Source: CAZFLY01 sp964519995 (GTDB lineage: Bacteria; Planctomycetota; Phycisphaerae; Sedimentisphaerales; Anaerobacaceae). Taken from it: a stretch of 23,693 bases of DNA. Shown in pieces: positions 6,329 through 14,115 of this stretch. Positions within the stretch are counted from its first letter, which is position 1; each line of letters starts with the position of its first letter. The translations under genes were made by a program, and so were the position numbers. The notes below the pieces were generated by a model. It was not told where the DNA came from, searched no databases, and saw only the letters and a program-made list of their open reading frames with translations. The stretch is taken from the NCBI GenBank assembly GCA_964519995.1, contig CAZFLY010000044.1:1-23693 (forward strand). The letters are read 5' to 3'.

Positions 6329-8077
6329 ATGAACATCAGAAAGGATAGAAAGAACAGACATGGGACTGCGTTGCTCGTTGTCCTGTTTATCATCATTGCG
6401 ATAACCATTTTGTCTCTCGGATATTTGTCGCGCAGCGATGTAGAACTGGCTTCCGGAAAAAACATGGAGCTGCGTGCTCAAATGGACTATTTAGCCCAGT
6501 CAGGTCTTGAGCACGCAAAAGGGCTGATCTTGAATCCTCAGGATATTACAACTGAGCAGTACTGGAGCGGAAATACATCCCAGCAGCTCGATTCTAACAG
6601 TTCTGATCTCTATGATGTGACAGTTGTCCGTGATGATTCTGATCCGAACGACCGCTGCAATTATACCATTGACTGTAACTCTTATAGGCTGCGAAATGGC
6701 GAAGAAATTGGTCGCTGTAGTTTGACTGCTGAGCTTAGGCTTGATCCTGTCATCGCACTTTGGACAGAGACCGACACTACTGTCTGGGACGGCTTTAAAG
6801 TTTATGGCGATGTCTATTGTAACGGCAGCTTGATAAACAGCGGCTATATCAACGGTGATGCTTTTGTAAATACCGTTAGTGGGACTATCGTGGGTCAGCA
6901 AGAAGCTACGATCAACTTGTCATTGAACTGGCCTCATGTTACCGTTAACGACTTCATTGCAAACTATACCACTGAAACCGTTACTCTTAACAGCCTGTCA
7001 AGCGAGACGCTTGGCTCATGTGATCCTATACGGCTCTGCTGCCGCGATGGCGATCTTACCATTGCCGGGAACGTCATAGTCAACGGTATGCTCATAGTGA
7101 ACGGTGATTTGTCCGTTCAAGGTCCTTCAAACATAATCACAGCAGCAAAAAACCTGCCTGCGCTCTACGTCACGGGGGACTTGATTATAGACGCAAGTGC
7201 AAGTTTGTATGTCAACGGCCTTGCTGTTGTCGAAGGAGACACCCTGATAAACGCTGATTCTGCAAGCCTGACTGTCCTCGGTGGGCTGTTCACTGAACGC
7301 ACTATTACTGAGACGAACGTTGATTCCTCTGGCAACGGAATTGTAGGCATGTTACACAATGGTCCAATTTGGCAGTCTATGGATGGCCATGATGCTCTTG
7401 GTTTTGATGGAATTGATGATTATATGCAGACAGCCGACAACTCGACTGAACTTCAGCTTACAAATGACTATACCTTGTCGGTCTGGATAAAGGCCGATTC
7501 TGTTCAAAAAAACTGGGCCGGAATCGTCTCAAAAACTAATTCTGATGGTACATATAACCACTGGACTCTCCAGTTTGATACAAGTAATCCTAAAAAGATT
7601 ATTATTTTCCATCCTACTGGCAGTTGGAATACTGGAATAACACTTAGCGAACTCGCTAGTGCCTGGCATCATATAGCTATTGTCAGGAACGGCTCCACAA
7701 TGATCTCCTACATTGATCCTACTGGTGTTGGAACTCTACGGAAGACGCAAGCGTGGTCTACAGTCCCGGGCAATGGTTACGGACATCTTAACATAGGAGC
7801 TGACCGAACTGCCTCCTCGTCGTATGTTTATGGGGGGCTTATCGATGATATACGAGTATACAACCGTGCCCTCGATGCAAATGAAGTACCCTCGCCTCCA
7901 AACGGCGATCCAAATCTAATCGGGCATTGGAAATTTGATGAGGTAGGATCAACCGTTAATATTACAGCCGCGCCAGAAAAAACCGCAATCTGGATTTGGT
8001 CAGAAGAAGACCCGGACAACAAACAAAATTGGGGCCAGGCTGCAGGAGCATTCTTTAGAAGTATCAGGCGAAAGTAA
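6329..8077 (+). CDS. GspK/PilX-like tip pseudopilin fused to a LamG domain
   Basis: A 582-residue protein with a pilin-like N-terminus: basic leader MNIRKDRKNRHG, then TALLVVLFIIIAITILSLGYL. It lacks Glu at +5, as GspK proteins do. Residues about 155-322 form a repetitive GD-x-x-V-x-G pattern (GDVYCNGSL, GDLTIAGNVIVNGMLIVNGD), like the beta-helix of bactofilin-type or passenger domains. Residues about 330-520 are a LamG/concanavalin-like domain (DSSGNG, LGFDGIDDYMQ, YTLSVWIKAD, WHHIAIVRNG, IDDIRVYNRALDANEV). The opening LamG strand GHWKFDE comes after the domain, near residue 532, so it looks permuted or is a truncated second copy. The tail ends in NWGQAAGAFFRSIRRK. It would sit at the filament tip and could bind glycan. 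The partner pseudopilins are encoded on both sides. Confidence 0.8.
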   Translation: MNIRKDRKNRHGTALLVVLFIIIAITILSLGYLSRSDVELASGKNMELRAQMDYLAQSGLEHAKGLILNPQDITTEQYWSGNTSQQLDSNSSDLYDVTVVRDDSDPNDRCNYTIDCNSYRLRNGEEIGRCSLTAELRLDPVIALWTETDTTVWDGFKVYGDVYCNGSLINSGYINGDAFVNTVSGTIVGQQEATINLSLNWPHVTVNDFIANYTTETVTLNSLSSETLGSCDPIRLCCRDGDLTIAGNVIVNGMLIVNGDLSVQGPSNIITAAKNLPALYVTGDLIIDASASLYVNGLAVVEGDTLINADSASLTVLGGLFTERTITETNVDSSGNGIVGMLHNGPIWQSMDGHDALGFDGIDDYMQTADNSTELQLTNDYTLSVWIKADSVQKNWAGIVSKTNSDGTYNHWTLQFDTSNPKKIIIFHPTGSWNTGITLSELASAWHHIAIVRNGSTMISYIDPTGVGTLRKTQAWSTVPGNGYGHLNIGADRTASSSYVYGGLIDDIRVYNRALDANEVPSPPNGDPNLIGHWKFDEVGSTVNITAAPEKTAIWIWSEEDPDNKQNWGQAAGAFFRSIRRK

Positions 8078-8175
8078 CCGCAACCTTGGAGGGCAGGATT
8101 GAGCCGTTAAGAGCACAGGTTGCTTATCGGCCTTTATATACGCCTGACAGAAAAATCCCAAATACACCAATATCA

Positions 8176-8203
8176 TTTTGCATATCACTGCTTCCATGCA
8201 AAA
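8176..8203. repeat. 8-base inverted repeat
   Basis: TTTTGCAT (8176-8183) and ATGCAAAA (8196-8203) are perfect complements around a 12-base loop. No T-tract follows. Confidence 0.45.
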
Positions 8204-8392
8204 GCGTATCAGCTTTTAAGCTGTGGTTATTCCGGAGTGATGGTTGTACCAATTGTGTTGGCCTTGACTGCGTACAGTATGAGATTTGACACTTGTATCG
8301 CTTAGAATATGCACGAAACTGCCAGGATAGTTTATAGGGTGTAAGCCTTGAAAAATCAATTGCTTCCGATAGTCCAAATCCCAGCTAACAGG

Positions 8393-8421
8393 GGGATGAT
8401 TCACTGGTAAAGGTGCATCCC
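8393..8421 (+). promoter_or_regulatory. Hairpin in the leader of the GspH-like gene
   Basis: GGGATG (8393-8398) plus CAC (8402-8404) pair with GTGCATCCC (8413-8421), leaving an ATT bulge and an 8-base loop. It ends about 30 bases before the SD and could influence translation. It matches no riboswitch class I know. Confidence 0.35.
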
Positions 8422-8458
8422 AAATGGGTCGAAAAAAAGACAAGAGGTAGGGTTCAAA

Positions 8459-9097
8459 ATGTGCAAAAAACATACGAAAGCACCGAATACGGTTAATCCG
8501 TATTCCACGCATAGGTTCAACGCACTGCAAACGGTTCCTGTCTTTGCTGATGCCTCATTCCGGGGCTGCAGGAGCATAGCACCGAAGACACAGGCCTCGC
8601 ACTATGCCTTTACAGTTGTAGAGATTCTCATCGTTATTGTGATAATGGCGATAGCGGCAATGCTAGCCGTACCGATGATATCATCTGCTGAAACTTTTCA
8701 GATACGTTCTGCTGCGAATATGATTGCGGCGGATCTGGAATATGCCAAGAGCATGGCAATTAGCAGGGGACAGTTTTACTCGGTGGTTTTCGACAGTGTA
8801 AATGAGAGCTACGAAATACAGGACCATGATGGCAACGTAATACAGCACCCCGTAAAAAAGGGATTCCCATACGAGGTGGATTTTAAAAATGACAGCAGAC
8901 TCAGCAGAGTCAACATTGACAGCGCTAATTTCAATGGAACCAGCAATGAGGTCAAATTCGACTATCTTGGAAGTCCTTATGATGGCAGCGACCCTCCTAG
9001 TCCTCTGAACAGCGGTGATGTTAGATTGAAAGCTGGGGAAATGACCAGAACGATTAGTGTAGAGCCTGTCACGGGGTATATCTCAATTTCAGAATGA
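8459..9097 (+). CDS. GspH-like minor pseudopilin with a long leader
   Basis: A 212-residue pseudopilin. FTVVEILIVIVIMAIAAMLAVP is the pilin helix with Glu at +5 and Ala at -1. The following ETFQIRSAANMIAADLEYAKSMAISRGQFYSVVFD is the typical GspH/FimT opening, and the C-terminus (RLKAGEMTRTISVEPVTGYISIS) fits the family. The leader is unusually long, about 49 residues (prepilin leaders are commonly 6-25). No alternative ATG, GTG or TTG occurs between 8459 and the helix, and ATG 8459 has an AGGG SD (8449-8452). A perfect hairpin (stems 8485-8492 and 8498-8505) lies within the leader codons. It closes the pseudopilin block and precedes pilM by 13 bases. Confidence 0.82.
   Translation: MCKKHTKAPNTVNPYSTHRFNALQTVPVFADASFRGCRSIAPKTQASHYAFTVVEILIVIVIMAIAAMLAVPMISSAETFQIRSAANMIAADLEYAKSMAISRGQFYSVVFDSVNESYEIQDHDGNVIQHPVKKGFPYEVDFKNDSRLSRVNIDSANFNGTSNEVKFDYLGSPYDGSDPPSPLNSGDVRLKAGEMTRTISVEPVTGYISISE
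8485..8505 (+). promoter_or_regulatory. Perfect hairpin just inside the GspH-like start
   Basis: GAATACGG (8485-8492) and CCGTATTC (8498-8505) flank the loop TTAAT. The hairpin begins 24 bases after the A of the start codon, inside the long leader-coding stretch. It could tune translation, or it may be a remnant of an inserted element. Confidence 0.45.
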
Positions 9098-9110
9098 TCA
9101 AGGGCAAAGG

Positions 9111-10301
9111 GTGATGATTAACTGGAAATTCAGAACTCGGCATCTACAGCCTATCGGGTTGGATATAGGCCATAACTCCATCAAGATGATTCAGTTGGCA
9201 ATTGATGAGGGCCAAATTACCGTCCATGCAGCCCAGAAAGCTCCGATTGATCCAAACCTGAAGGCCGACGGCGAAGAAAAAAGACGTTTTATCGTCCTGA
9301 CTATAAAGCAAATGCTCAACGAAGACAACTTCCGTGGAAGGGACGTTGTCTCAACCTTGCCGAACGACAGTCTAAGAATAACATCTTTGCGATTGGCTGA
9401 AACGGATGTCGTCCAAAACGAACAAACTCTTCTGAATGAAGCTGCCCACCGTTTTGGACTCGACCCCAACAAAGACTCAATCAAGTATTTACTCGCCGGC
9501 AATGTTAGACAGGACGATGAAATCAAAACTGAATTAATTATATTTGGCACTGATAACGAAACTATAAAGACACACATCGGGATACTCGAAGAAACGGGAC
9601 TCAAACCGGCCGGAATAGACACAGTTCCCTGCGCCCTGTTTAGAAACTTCGAAAGATTAATGCGCCGCCAGGAGGACAAAGAGCACACCGTCGTTTTCAT
9701 AGACGTTGGAGATGCTTTCACAACTGTTGTCTTCGGACGGGGCGGAAAGATATGCTTCGTTAAACAAATGCCTATCGGAGGTGAGCAGTTTAATCAAAAG
9801 GTCGCAGCGAAGTTGGGCATTAGCGTCAGCGAGGCTGAGATATTGCGTGTTAAGCTACAGACAGAGGCATTTAACAATAGTGAACGACAGGCCTACCCAC
9901 ATGGCTCACCGCAATCGGAGACAGAAACTCAGCTCGACGCCTCAATTAGACAAACAATTATCGATGCGCTCAGCTCTGTTGCCGAGGAGATGGCAAGAGA
10001 AATATCGCTGTGTTTTAGGTACTACACAGTGACATTTAGGGGCAAGCGCATCGAGCGGGCATTCCTTACAGGCGGTGGTGCCTATGAGAGTATTTTGCTC
10101 GATGTCTTGAGGCGTCAGTTGGCCGTTGAAATTGAGGTAGCTGAGCCTTTGCGCGGTTTTGATTTGAAGAATTTGAATCTCAATAGTGACAGTCGCGGCA
10201 TTTTTTGCGAATGGGCAGTAGCTGTCGGACTTAGCCTCAGCGGTTGGAATGGGGCCCCCATGAAAACTGTCGTGCCCAAGGAAGTGATTGGGCACACGTA
10301 A
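9111..10301 (+). CDS. pilM: Type IV pilus assembly ATPase-like protein PilM
   Basis: Actin-fold cytoplasmic protein that binds the N-terminus of PilN and links the inner-membrane PilNO platform to the motor. It has about 396 residues, slightly longer than classic PilM. The actin-like signatures are present: phosphate-1 loop IGLDIGHNSIKMIQL near 16-30, phosphate-2 loop VVFIDVGDAFTTVVF near 197-211, and the adenosine motif AFLTGGGAY near 318-326. MPIGGEQFNQKVA is the typical PilM segment. GTG 9111 and ATG 9114 are adjacent; AGGG at 9101-9104 serves either. PilN begins five bases after its stop, so the two are surely co-transcribed. Confidence 0.92.
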   Translation: MMINWKFRTRHLQPIGLDIGHNSIKMIQLAIDEGQITVHAAQKAPIDPNLKADGEEKRRFIVLTIKQMLNEDNFRGRDVVSTLPNDSLRITSLRLAETDVVQNEQTLLNEAAHRFGLDPNKDSIKYLLAGNVRQDDEIKTELIIFGTDNETIKTHIGILEETGLKPAGIDTVPCALFRNFERLMRRQEDKEHTVVFIDVGDAFTTVVFGRGGKICFVKQMPIGGEQFNQKVAAKLGISVSEAEILRVKLQTEAFNNSERQAYPHGSPQSETETQLDASIRQTIIDALSSVAEEMAREISLCFRYYTVTFRGKRIERAFLTGGGAYESILLDVLRRQLAVEIEVAEPLRGFDLKNLNLNSDSRGIFCEWAVAVGLSLSGWNGAPMKTVVPKEVIGHT

Positions 10302-10306
10302 CGATT

Positions 10307-11047
10307 ATGGCTGAAATTGACTTTCTTCCAGTTTGGTATAAGGACAATAAACGACGTCAGATAAGCATGCGTCGCCAGTACATTGCTCTGGGGACTGTTT
10401 TTGTTGCTATGATGATGTGGAACTTGATCGCCACGAATTCAATTTCAAAAGCCACCGTACAGCTCTCTCAGGCCGAGGCTGAACGAGCAGAGGCTGAGGA
10501 CGCTATTGTGCAGACTGCCAGGATTAACAACCAGGTTACACATTTACACGAAAAAGCACAGTTTATTGAGAAGATTGATTCCAGAATTGATGTCGGAGGT
10601 GTTCTGGCAGAATTTAGCTTTCTGGTAGGAGAGAGAATAGTATTAAGCAGGGTGGAGTTCATTGCTGAGAGATTTACGGATGAGCAACAGGGCAAACAGA
10701 AAAAAACCTCATCTGTGAGGGTAGCTAAAACGAAGCTCGGAGAAAAGCAAAAAGCTCCTCTTGGTGACGTCCGCTTAAGAATTATGCTGCAGGGCATTGC
10801 TGCGGATGCGAGTGATGTTGCAGCCCTGATATGCAGATTAGAAGATTCGCCTTATTTTCAGCGGGTCTATCCATCCTTTTCGCGAAACACTAAGCTCAAA
10901 GTGGCGTCTAATGTTTCTTCAGGAACCTCAGATGTTTTGAATCAAGATGGCAATACTGAAAATGTTGTCGATGGTACTGAGTTCGAAATAAGCTGCTACC
11001 TGGCAAACTATGTTGAGTCAACAACCGATACCTCACAATCGATTTAG
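10307..11047 (+). CDS. pilN: Inner-membrane assembly protein PilN
   Basis: Bitopic inner-membrane protein that binds PilM through its short cytoplasmic N-terminus and PilO through its periplasmic part. From ATG 10307 the protein has 246 residues. MAEIDFLPVWYKDNKRRQ matches the PilN-type cytoplasmic motif (I-x-F-L-P-x-W). One membrane segment follows at about 25-42 and a coiled-coil region at about 45-90, then a ferredoxin-like periplasmic domain (DVRLRIMLQGIAADASDVAALICRLED). An upstream GTG at 10244 would add 21 residues inside pilM and is rejected, because the family motif belongs at the N-terminus. Placed directly between pilM and pilO. Confidence 0.9.
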   Translation: MAEIDFLPVWYKDNKRRQISMRRQYIALGTVFVAMMMWNLIATNSISKATVQLSQAEAERAEAEDAIVQTARINNQVTHLHEKAQFIEKIDSRIDVGGVLAEFSFLVGERIVLSRVEFIAERFTDEQQGKQKKTSSVRVAKTKLGEKQKAPLGDVRLRIMLQGIAADASDVAALICRLEDSPYFQRVYPSFSRNTKLKVASNVSSGTSDVLNQDGNTENVVDGTEFEISCYLANYVESTTDTSQSI

Positions 11048-11061
11048 GGGACTTTCGTACC

Positions 11062-11604
11062 GTGATTATACAAAAACGACAAACACTCATTTACATCATC
11101 GCGGCTTTGCTGGTCACTGACTTTGTGTTTCTCGGCTACATGCCTTCGCGCCAGAGGCTAAAGTCCGTCAAACAAGCAAGGGCAAAACAGCTACACGTTA
11201 TTGCGAAAGCCTCCGCTGAAAACAAGCAGCGGCTCTTGCTCGAACAGCAGCTACAGAGCCTACAGAGGCTCGTTACAAACTACGAAAAGAAAGTACCTAC
11301 GGAAAGAGACCTCGGCCTGTTCTTAAAACATATTGCCAATCTTATGACGAAACACAATCTAAACGAGCAGGTAGTTGCCCCCGCTAAGGAGATAGAAGCT
11401 GATGGTCTTAACTGCATACCGGTTGACATAAAATGTAAAGGTAAATTGACGCAATTGTTTGAGTTTTATAATGATCTGGCAGAGTTGGACAGACTTGTGC
11501 GCATTGAACAGGTAACACTTGTAAACGACGATGCCTTCAGTGGCATAGTGGATATGCATACCAAGGCGGTGATCTATTACAGGACACAGAAAAAGCAGGT
11601 GTGA
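11062..11604 (+). CDS. pilO: Inner-membrane assembly protein PilO
   Basis: Partner of PilN in the inner-membrane alignment complex. The 180-residue protein has a short cytoplasmic start, one membrane segment at about 8-26 (LIYIIAALLVTDFVFLGYM), a coiled coil (about 30-75) and a small periplasmic ferredoxin-like domain, with PTERDLGLFLKHIANLMTKHNL and LFEFYNDLAELDRLVRIEQV as typical PilO segments. The start is GTG, with AGGGG about 12 bases upstream, which is wide spacing. Identity rests on topology, size and the pilM-N-O order as much as on sequence. Confidence 0.87.
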   Translation: MIIQKRQTLIYIIAALLVTDFVFLGYMPSRQRLKSVKQARAKQLHVIAKASAENKQRLLLEQQLQSLQRLVTNYEKKVPTERDLGLFLKHIANLMTKHNLNEQVVAPAKEIEADGLNCIPVDIKCKGKLTQLFEFYNDLAELDRLVRIEQVTLVNDDAFSGIVDMHTKAVIYYRTQKKQV

Positions 11605-11647
11605 TGTATTTCATGATTTCTAAGAGCTTCTGGGAGCAACGAAAAAC

Positions 11648-12253
11648 ATGAATCAGAAAATAAATAACATCGGCAACGGAGCTAACAAGCTTATGGCCAA
11701 CTTGGTGGTGGAAAAGAAAAAGGCTTTATTGGCTGTGTGTCTGGCTGTAGTGATGGTCTTTATGTGGGTTCGAGCAATTACAGGCAATAAACCGAACGCT
11801 GCAAAGGCGAAATCTACAGCACAACAGAACGACCAGAATAACCAAGCTGATTCCCAGATGAACATAACATTTATACAGCCCCCAAACGTACCAGGTCGTA
11901 ACGACATTATCACAAGAGACTTTTTCGCCGCAGACAGCTGGCAGAACTTTACCGAAGACAGACAAAATTCAAGTGGCCCTGTAGAAGTGGGTATTGTTTC
12001 AACAGATGGTATTGATGGAGTAACAACTCAGGTCGCACAGAAAATCAAACTGCAGGCAATAGTGATGAGCGAAATCCCTTTAGCCTTTATCAATGACAAG
12101 CTCGTCTCAGTCGGGGATAGGTTTTCCGTCAAAGATGGGACCGATATTTACGAATTTGAAGTAGTAACGATTAATGATAATACTGTAATTACAAAATGTG
12201 GACAGGCGCAGATAACATTGAAATTGTTACGAGAGGTTGATGTGGTTGATTAA
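11648..12253 (+). CDS. PilP/GspC-like periplasmic connector
   Basis: A 201-residue bitopic protein: a cytoplasmic start, one membrane helix at about 26-43 (ALLAVCLAVVMVFMWVRA), a Gln/Asn/Ala-rich linker and a small beta domain at about 130-200 (KIKLQAIVMSEIPLAFINDK, VSVGDRF, YEFEVVTINDNTVITKCG). This arrangement is that of GspC homology-region or PilP proteins, which link PilNO to the secretin N-domains. Unlike classic PilP it has a membrane helix rather than an apparent lipobox, so it is closer to GspC in topology. The position between pilO and the secretin gene supports the role. GGGAG at 11632-11636 is the likely SD. Confidence 0.75.
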   Translation: MNQKINNIGNGANKLMANLVVEKKKALLAVCLAVVMVFMWVRAITGNKPNAAKAKSTAQQNDQNNQADSQMNITFIQPPNVPGRNDIITRDFFAADSWQNFTEDRQNSSGPVEVGIVSTDGIDGVTTQVAQKIKLQAIVMSEIPLAFINDKLVSVGDRFSVKDGTDIYEFEVVTINDNTVITKCGQAQITLKLLREVDVVD

Positions 12254-12349
12254 ATGATAAAGGCATTAGATCTCCGGGTGTGAAGGAATACGTCTTGGGA
12301 TTCAACAGCCTCTGAAAAAAAACAGTTTTTGAAAAATGGGAGCTCAATT

Positions 12350-14071
12350 ATGTGTCACGATAAAAAACCAAATAGCAAAGTTCAACTAGTCAAGACTCTA
12401 TTTCTGTGGGGATTCGCGTTGATTACCACCGCCGCGGTTGCACTCGGCGGTGCCGGGCAGGACCCGGCAGCGCTGCTTCAAAGTGGCGAAACAGAAGTCT
12501 CCACGGACGACAGGATGGCACTGATTGCATTTGAGAAAAACAGCACTATTAAGGATGGGCTTCGAGTCTTAGCAGCATATTACAACAAGAACATTGTGCC
12601 TTCCTCGAAGGTCGATGGTTTGCTGGGCTTTACAAAGCTCCGAAATGTGACTTTCGAGCAGGCTTTGGATGCTGTTCTCGGAGCAGACTTGAAGTACGAA
12701 CAACATGGAAATCTGATCAAGGTCTATACCGCAGAAGAGTACAGAAAGATCAAGGAGGATATAGGACGAATGATATACGAAGTCTTTACTGTTTATTACA
12801 TTTCTGCTGCGGAGGCCAAAAAGCTGATTACACCCGTTCTCAGCAACAATGGCAGAATCGAAACAACCGCTGCAGCAGAAACCACATTCCCTACCGGGGA
12901 GTCTATTAGTTCAGTCACTGGTGGTGGAGATACCACTGCAATGAACGATACGCTGGTTGTTTTCGACTATCCTGAAAATATCCAGAGGATAGCCGAGTTA
13001 TTGGCAGAAATTGATGTCAGACCAAAACAGGTCCTGATTGAAGCGACAATCTTGAGTGTCAGACTGACGGAAGACATGCAGTTCGGTATTGACTGGAGCA
13101 CTCTTCGGGGCGCCCTGTCACAAATACCGGGCGTTACGGCACAAGCCGGGGATATTGCACGAAATTCGCCGGATTTCTTCAGGTCGGCTGGAACCTCTCA
13201 GGTTATCAAAACAGGCGGCCTGACCATTGGTTTTGCCCGTGAAAATATAGCTGCTTTTATACAAGCTGTAGAGGAAGTCACCGATGTTACCATTCTGGCC
13301 AATCCGAAAATATTAGCTGTCAATAAGCAGCTTGGTCAAGTCTACATCGGCAAGAAAATCGGCTATAGGTCCCAACAGACTGTGTCTCAGGATACTCAAC
13401 TTACTCAGCAGGTGGAGTTCCTCGATACCGGCACGAAGCTTTCGTTCAGACCCTACATCGCTAATGATGGTTATATCCGGATGGATATTCACCCAAAGGA
13501 CAGTTCCGGTGACTTAAAGCAGGACCTGCCTGAGGAAACATCTGCTGAGTTAGTCACTAACATTATAGTCAAAGACGGACAAACCGTGATCATTGGAGGA
13601 TTGTTCAGAGATAAGGTCACAACAGGTAGAACGCAGGTTCCTTTGCTTGGCAATCTGCCAATTGTTGGAGTGGTTTTCAGAGGCAAAGCAGATAGTGTCG
13701 AGCGCCAGGAAGTAATGGTTATGCTTACTCCGCATATAATAGAGGAGCCGGGCGAAACAAATGGCGATGAGCGAAACGATGATATCCGCCGCAAGAGGTT
13801 TGGCGCACAGGACGGCATGCAGCTAATTGGCAGAGCAAGGTTGGCTGAGGAATGCTATGCCAAAGCGGCAAAATACTATGTTGAAGGTTATTACGACACC
13901 GCACTGAATTATGTTAAGCTCGCACTTATGCTGCGCCCGACTTATCTGGAAGCGCTCCGGCTCAAGGAAAACGTCCTTGCTAAACTGGACCCGGACAAAA
14001 TCGAAAAGATGGATAGGATAATACAGGAGGATATTGAGCAACAGGATGCTCCAAACTGGATACGAAGATAG
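12350..14071 (+). CDS. gspD: Secretin (GspD/PilQ family) with TPR-like tail
   Basis: Outer-membrane channel of the machine. From ATG 12350 (573 residues; SD GGGAG at 12338-12342) there is a basic start and signal peptide to about residue 36. An N0-type domain follows at about 56-130, one N1-like domain at about 135-222 (TLVVFDYPENIQRIAELLAEID), and the secretin core at about 224-465, with VPLLGNLPIVGVVFR as the signature and ending in VMLTPHIIEEP. Having only one N1 repeat makes it shorter than classic GspD and closer to PilQ. After the core, residues about 485-545 (RLAEECYAKAAKYYVEGYY, LALMLRPTYLEALRLKENV) form a TPR-like helical extension, unusual for a secretin. A TTG at 12329 is an alternative start. 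Confidence 0.92.
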   Translation: MCHDKKPNSKVQLVKTLFLWGFALITTAAVALGGAGQDPAALLQSGETEVSTDDRMALIAFEKNSTIKDGLRVLAAYYNKNIVPSSKVDGLLGFTKLRNVTFEQALDAVLGADLKYEQHGNLIKVYTAEEYRKIKEDIGRMIYEVFTVYYISAAEAKKLITPVLSNNGRIETTAAAETTFPTGESISSVTGGGDTTAMNDTLVVFDYPENIQRIAELLAEIDVRPKQVLIEATILSVRLTEDMQFGIDWSTLRGALSQIPGVTAQAGDIARNSPDFFRSAGTSQVIKTGGLTIGFARENIAAFIQAVEEVTDVTILANPKILAVNKQLGQVYIGKKIGYRSQQTVSQDTQLTQQVEFLDTGTKLSFRPYIANDGYIRMDIHPKDSSGDLKQDLPEETSAELVTNIIVKDGQTVIIGGLFRDKVTTGRTQVPLLGNLPIVGVVFRGKADSVERQEVMVMLTPHIIEEPGETNGDERNDDIRRKRFGAQDGMQLIGRARLAEECYAKAAKYYVEGYYDTALNYVKLALMLRPTYLEALRLKENVLAKLDPDKIEKMDRIIQEDIEQQDAPNWIRR

Positions 14072-14115
14072 GAAATGTGTTAGCGATAGTTAGAGAAATA
14101 CGTGACAGGTAATTG

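Larger units (their letters stand above)
8078..8458. other. Structured intergenic spacer upstream of the GspH-like gene
   Basis: A 381-base stretch without a convincing gene; the short open frames in it resemble nothing I know. It holds three inverted repeats: an 8-base stem at 8176-8203, a palindrome at 8210-8223 (CAGCTTTTAAGCTG), and a bulged 9-base-pair stem at 8393-8421. A TTGACA at 8286-8291 with TATGCA at 8308-8313 (16-base spacer) is a weak promoter candidate. It may be a long 5' leader or a degraded gene. Confidence 0.4.

Noticed and set aside
8086..8305. Two short plus-strand frames in the gap before the GspH-like gene
   Set aside because: There is no SD and no recognisable domain, and they overlap inverted repeats.
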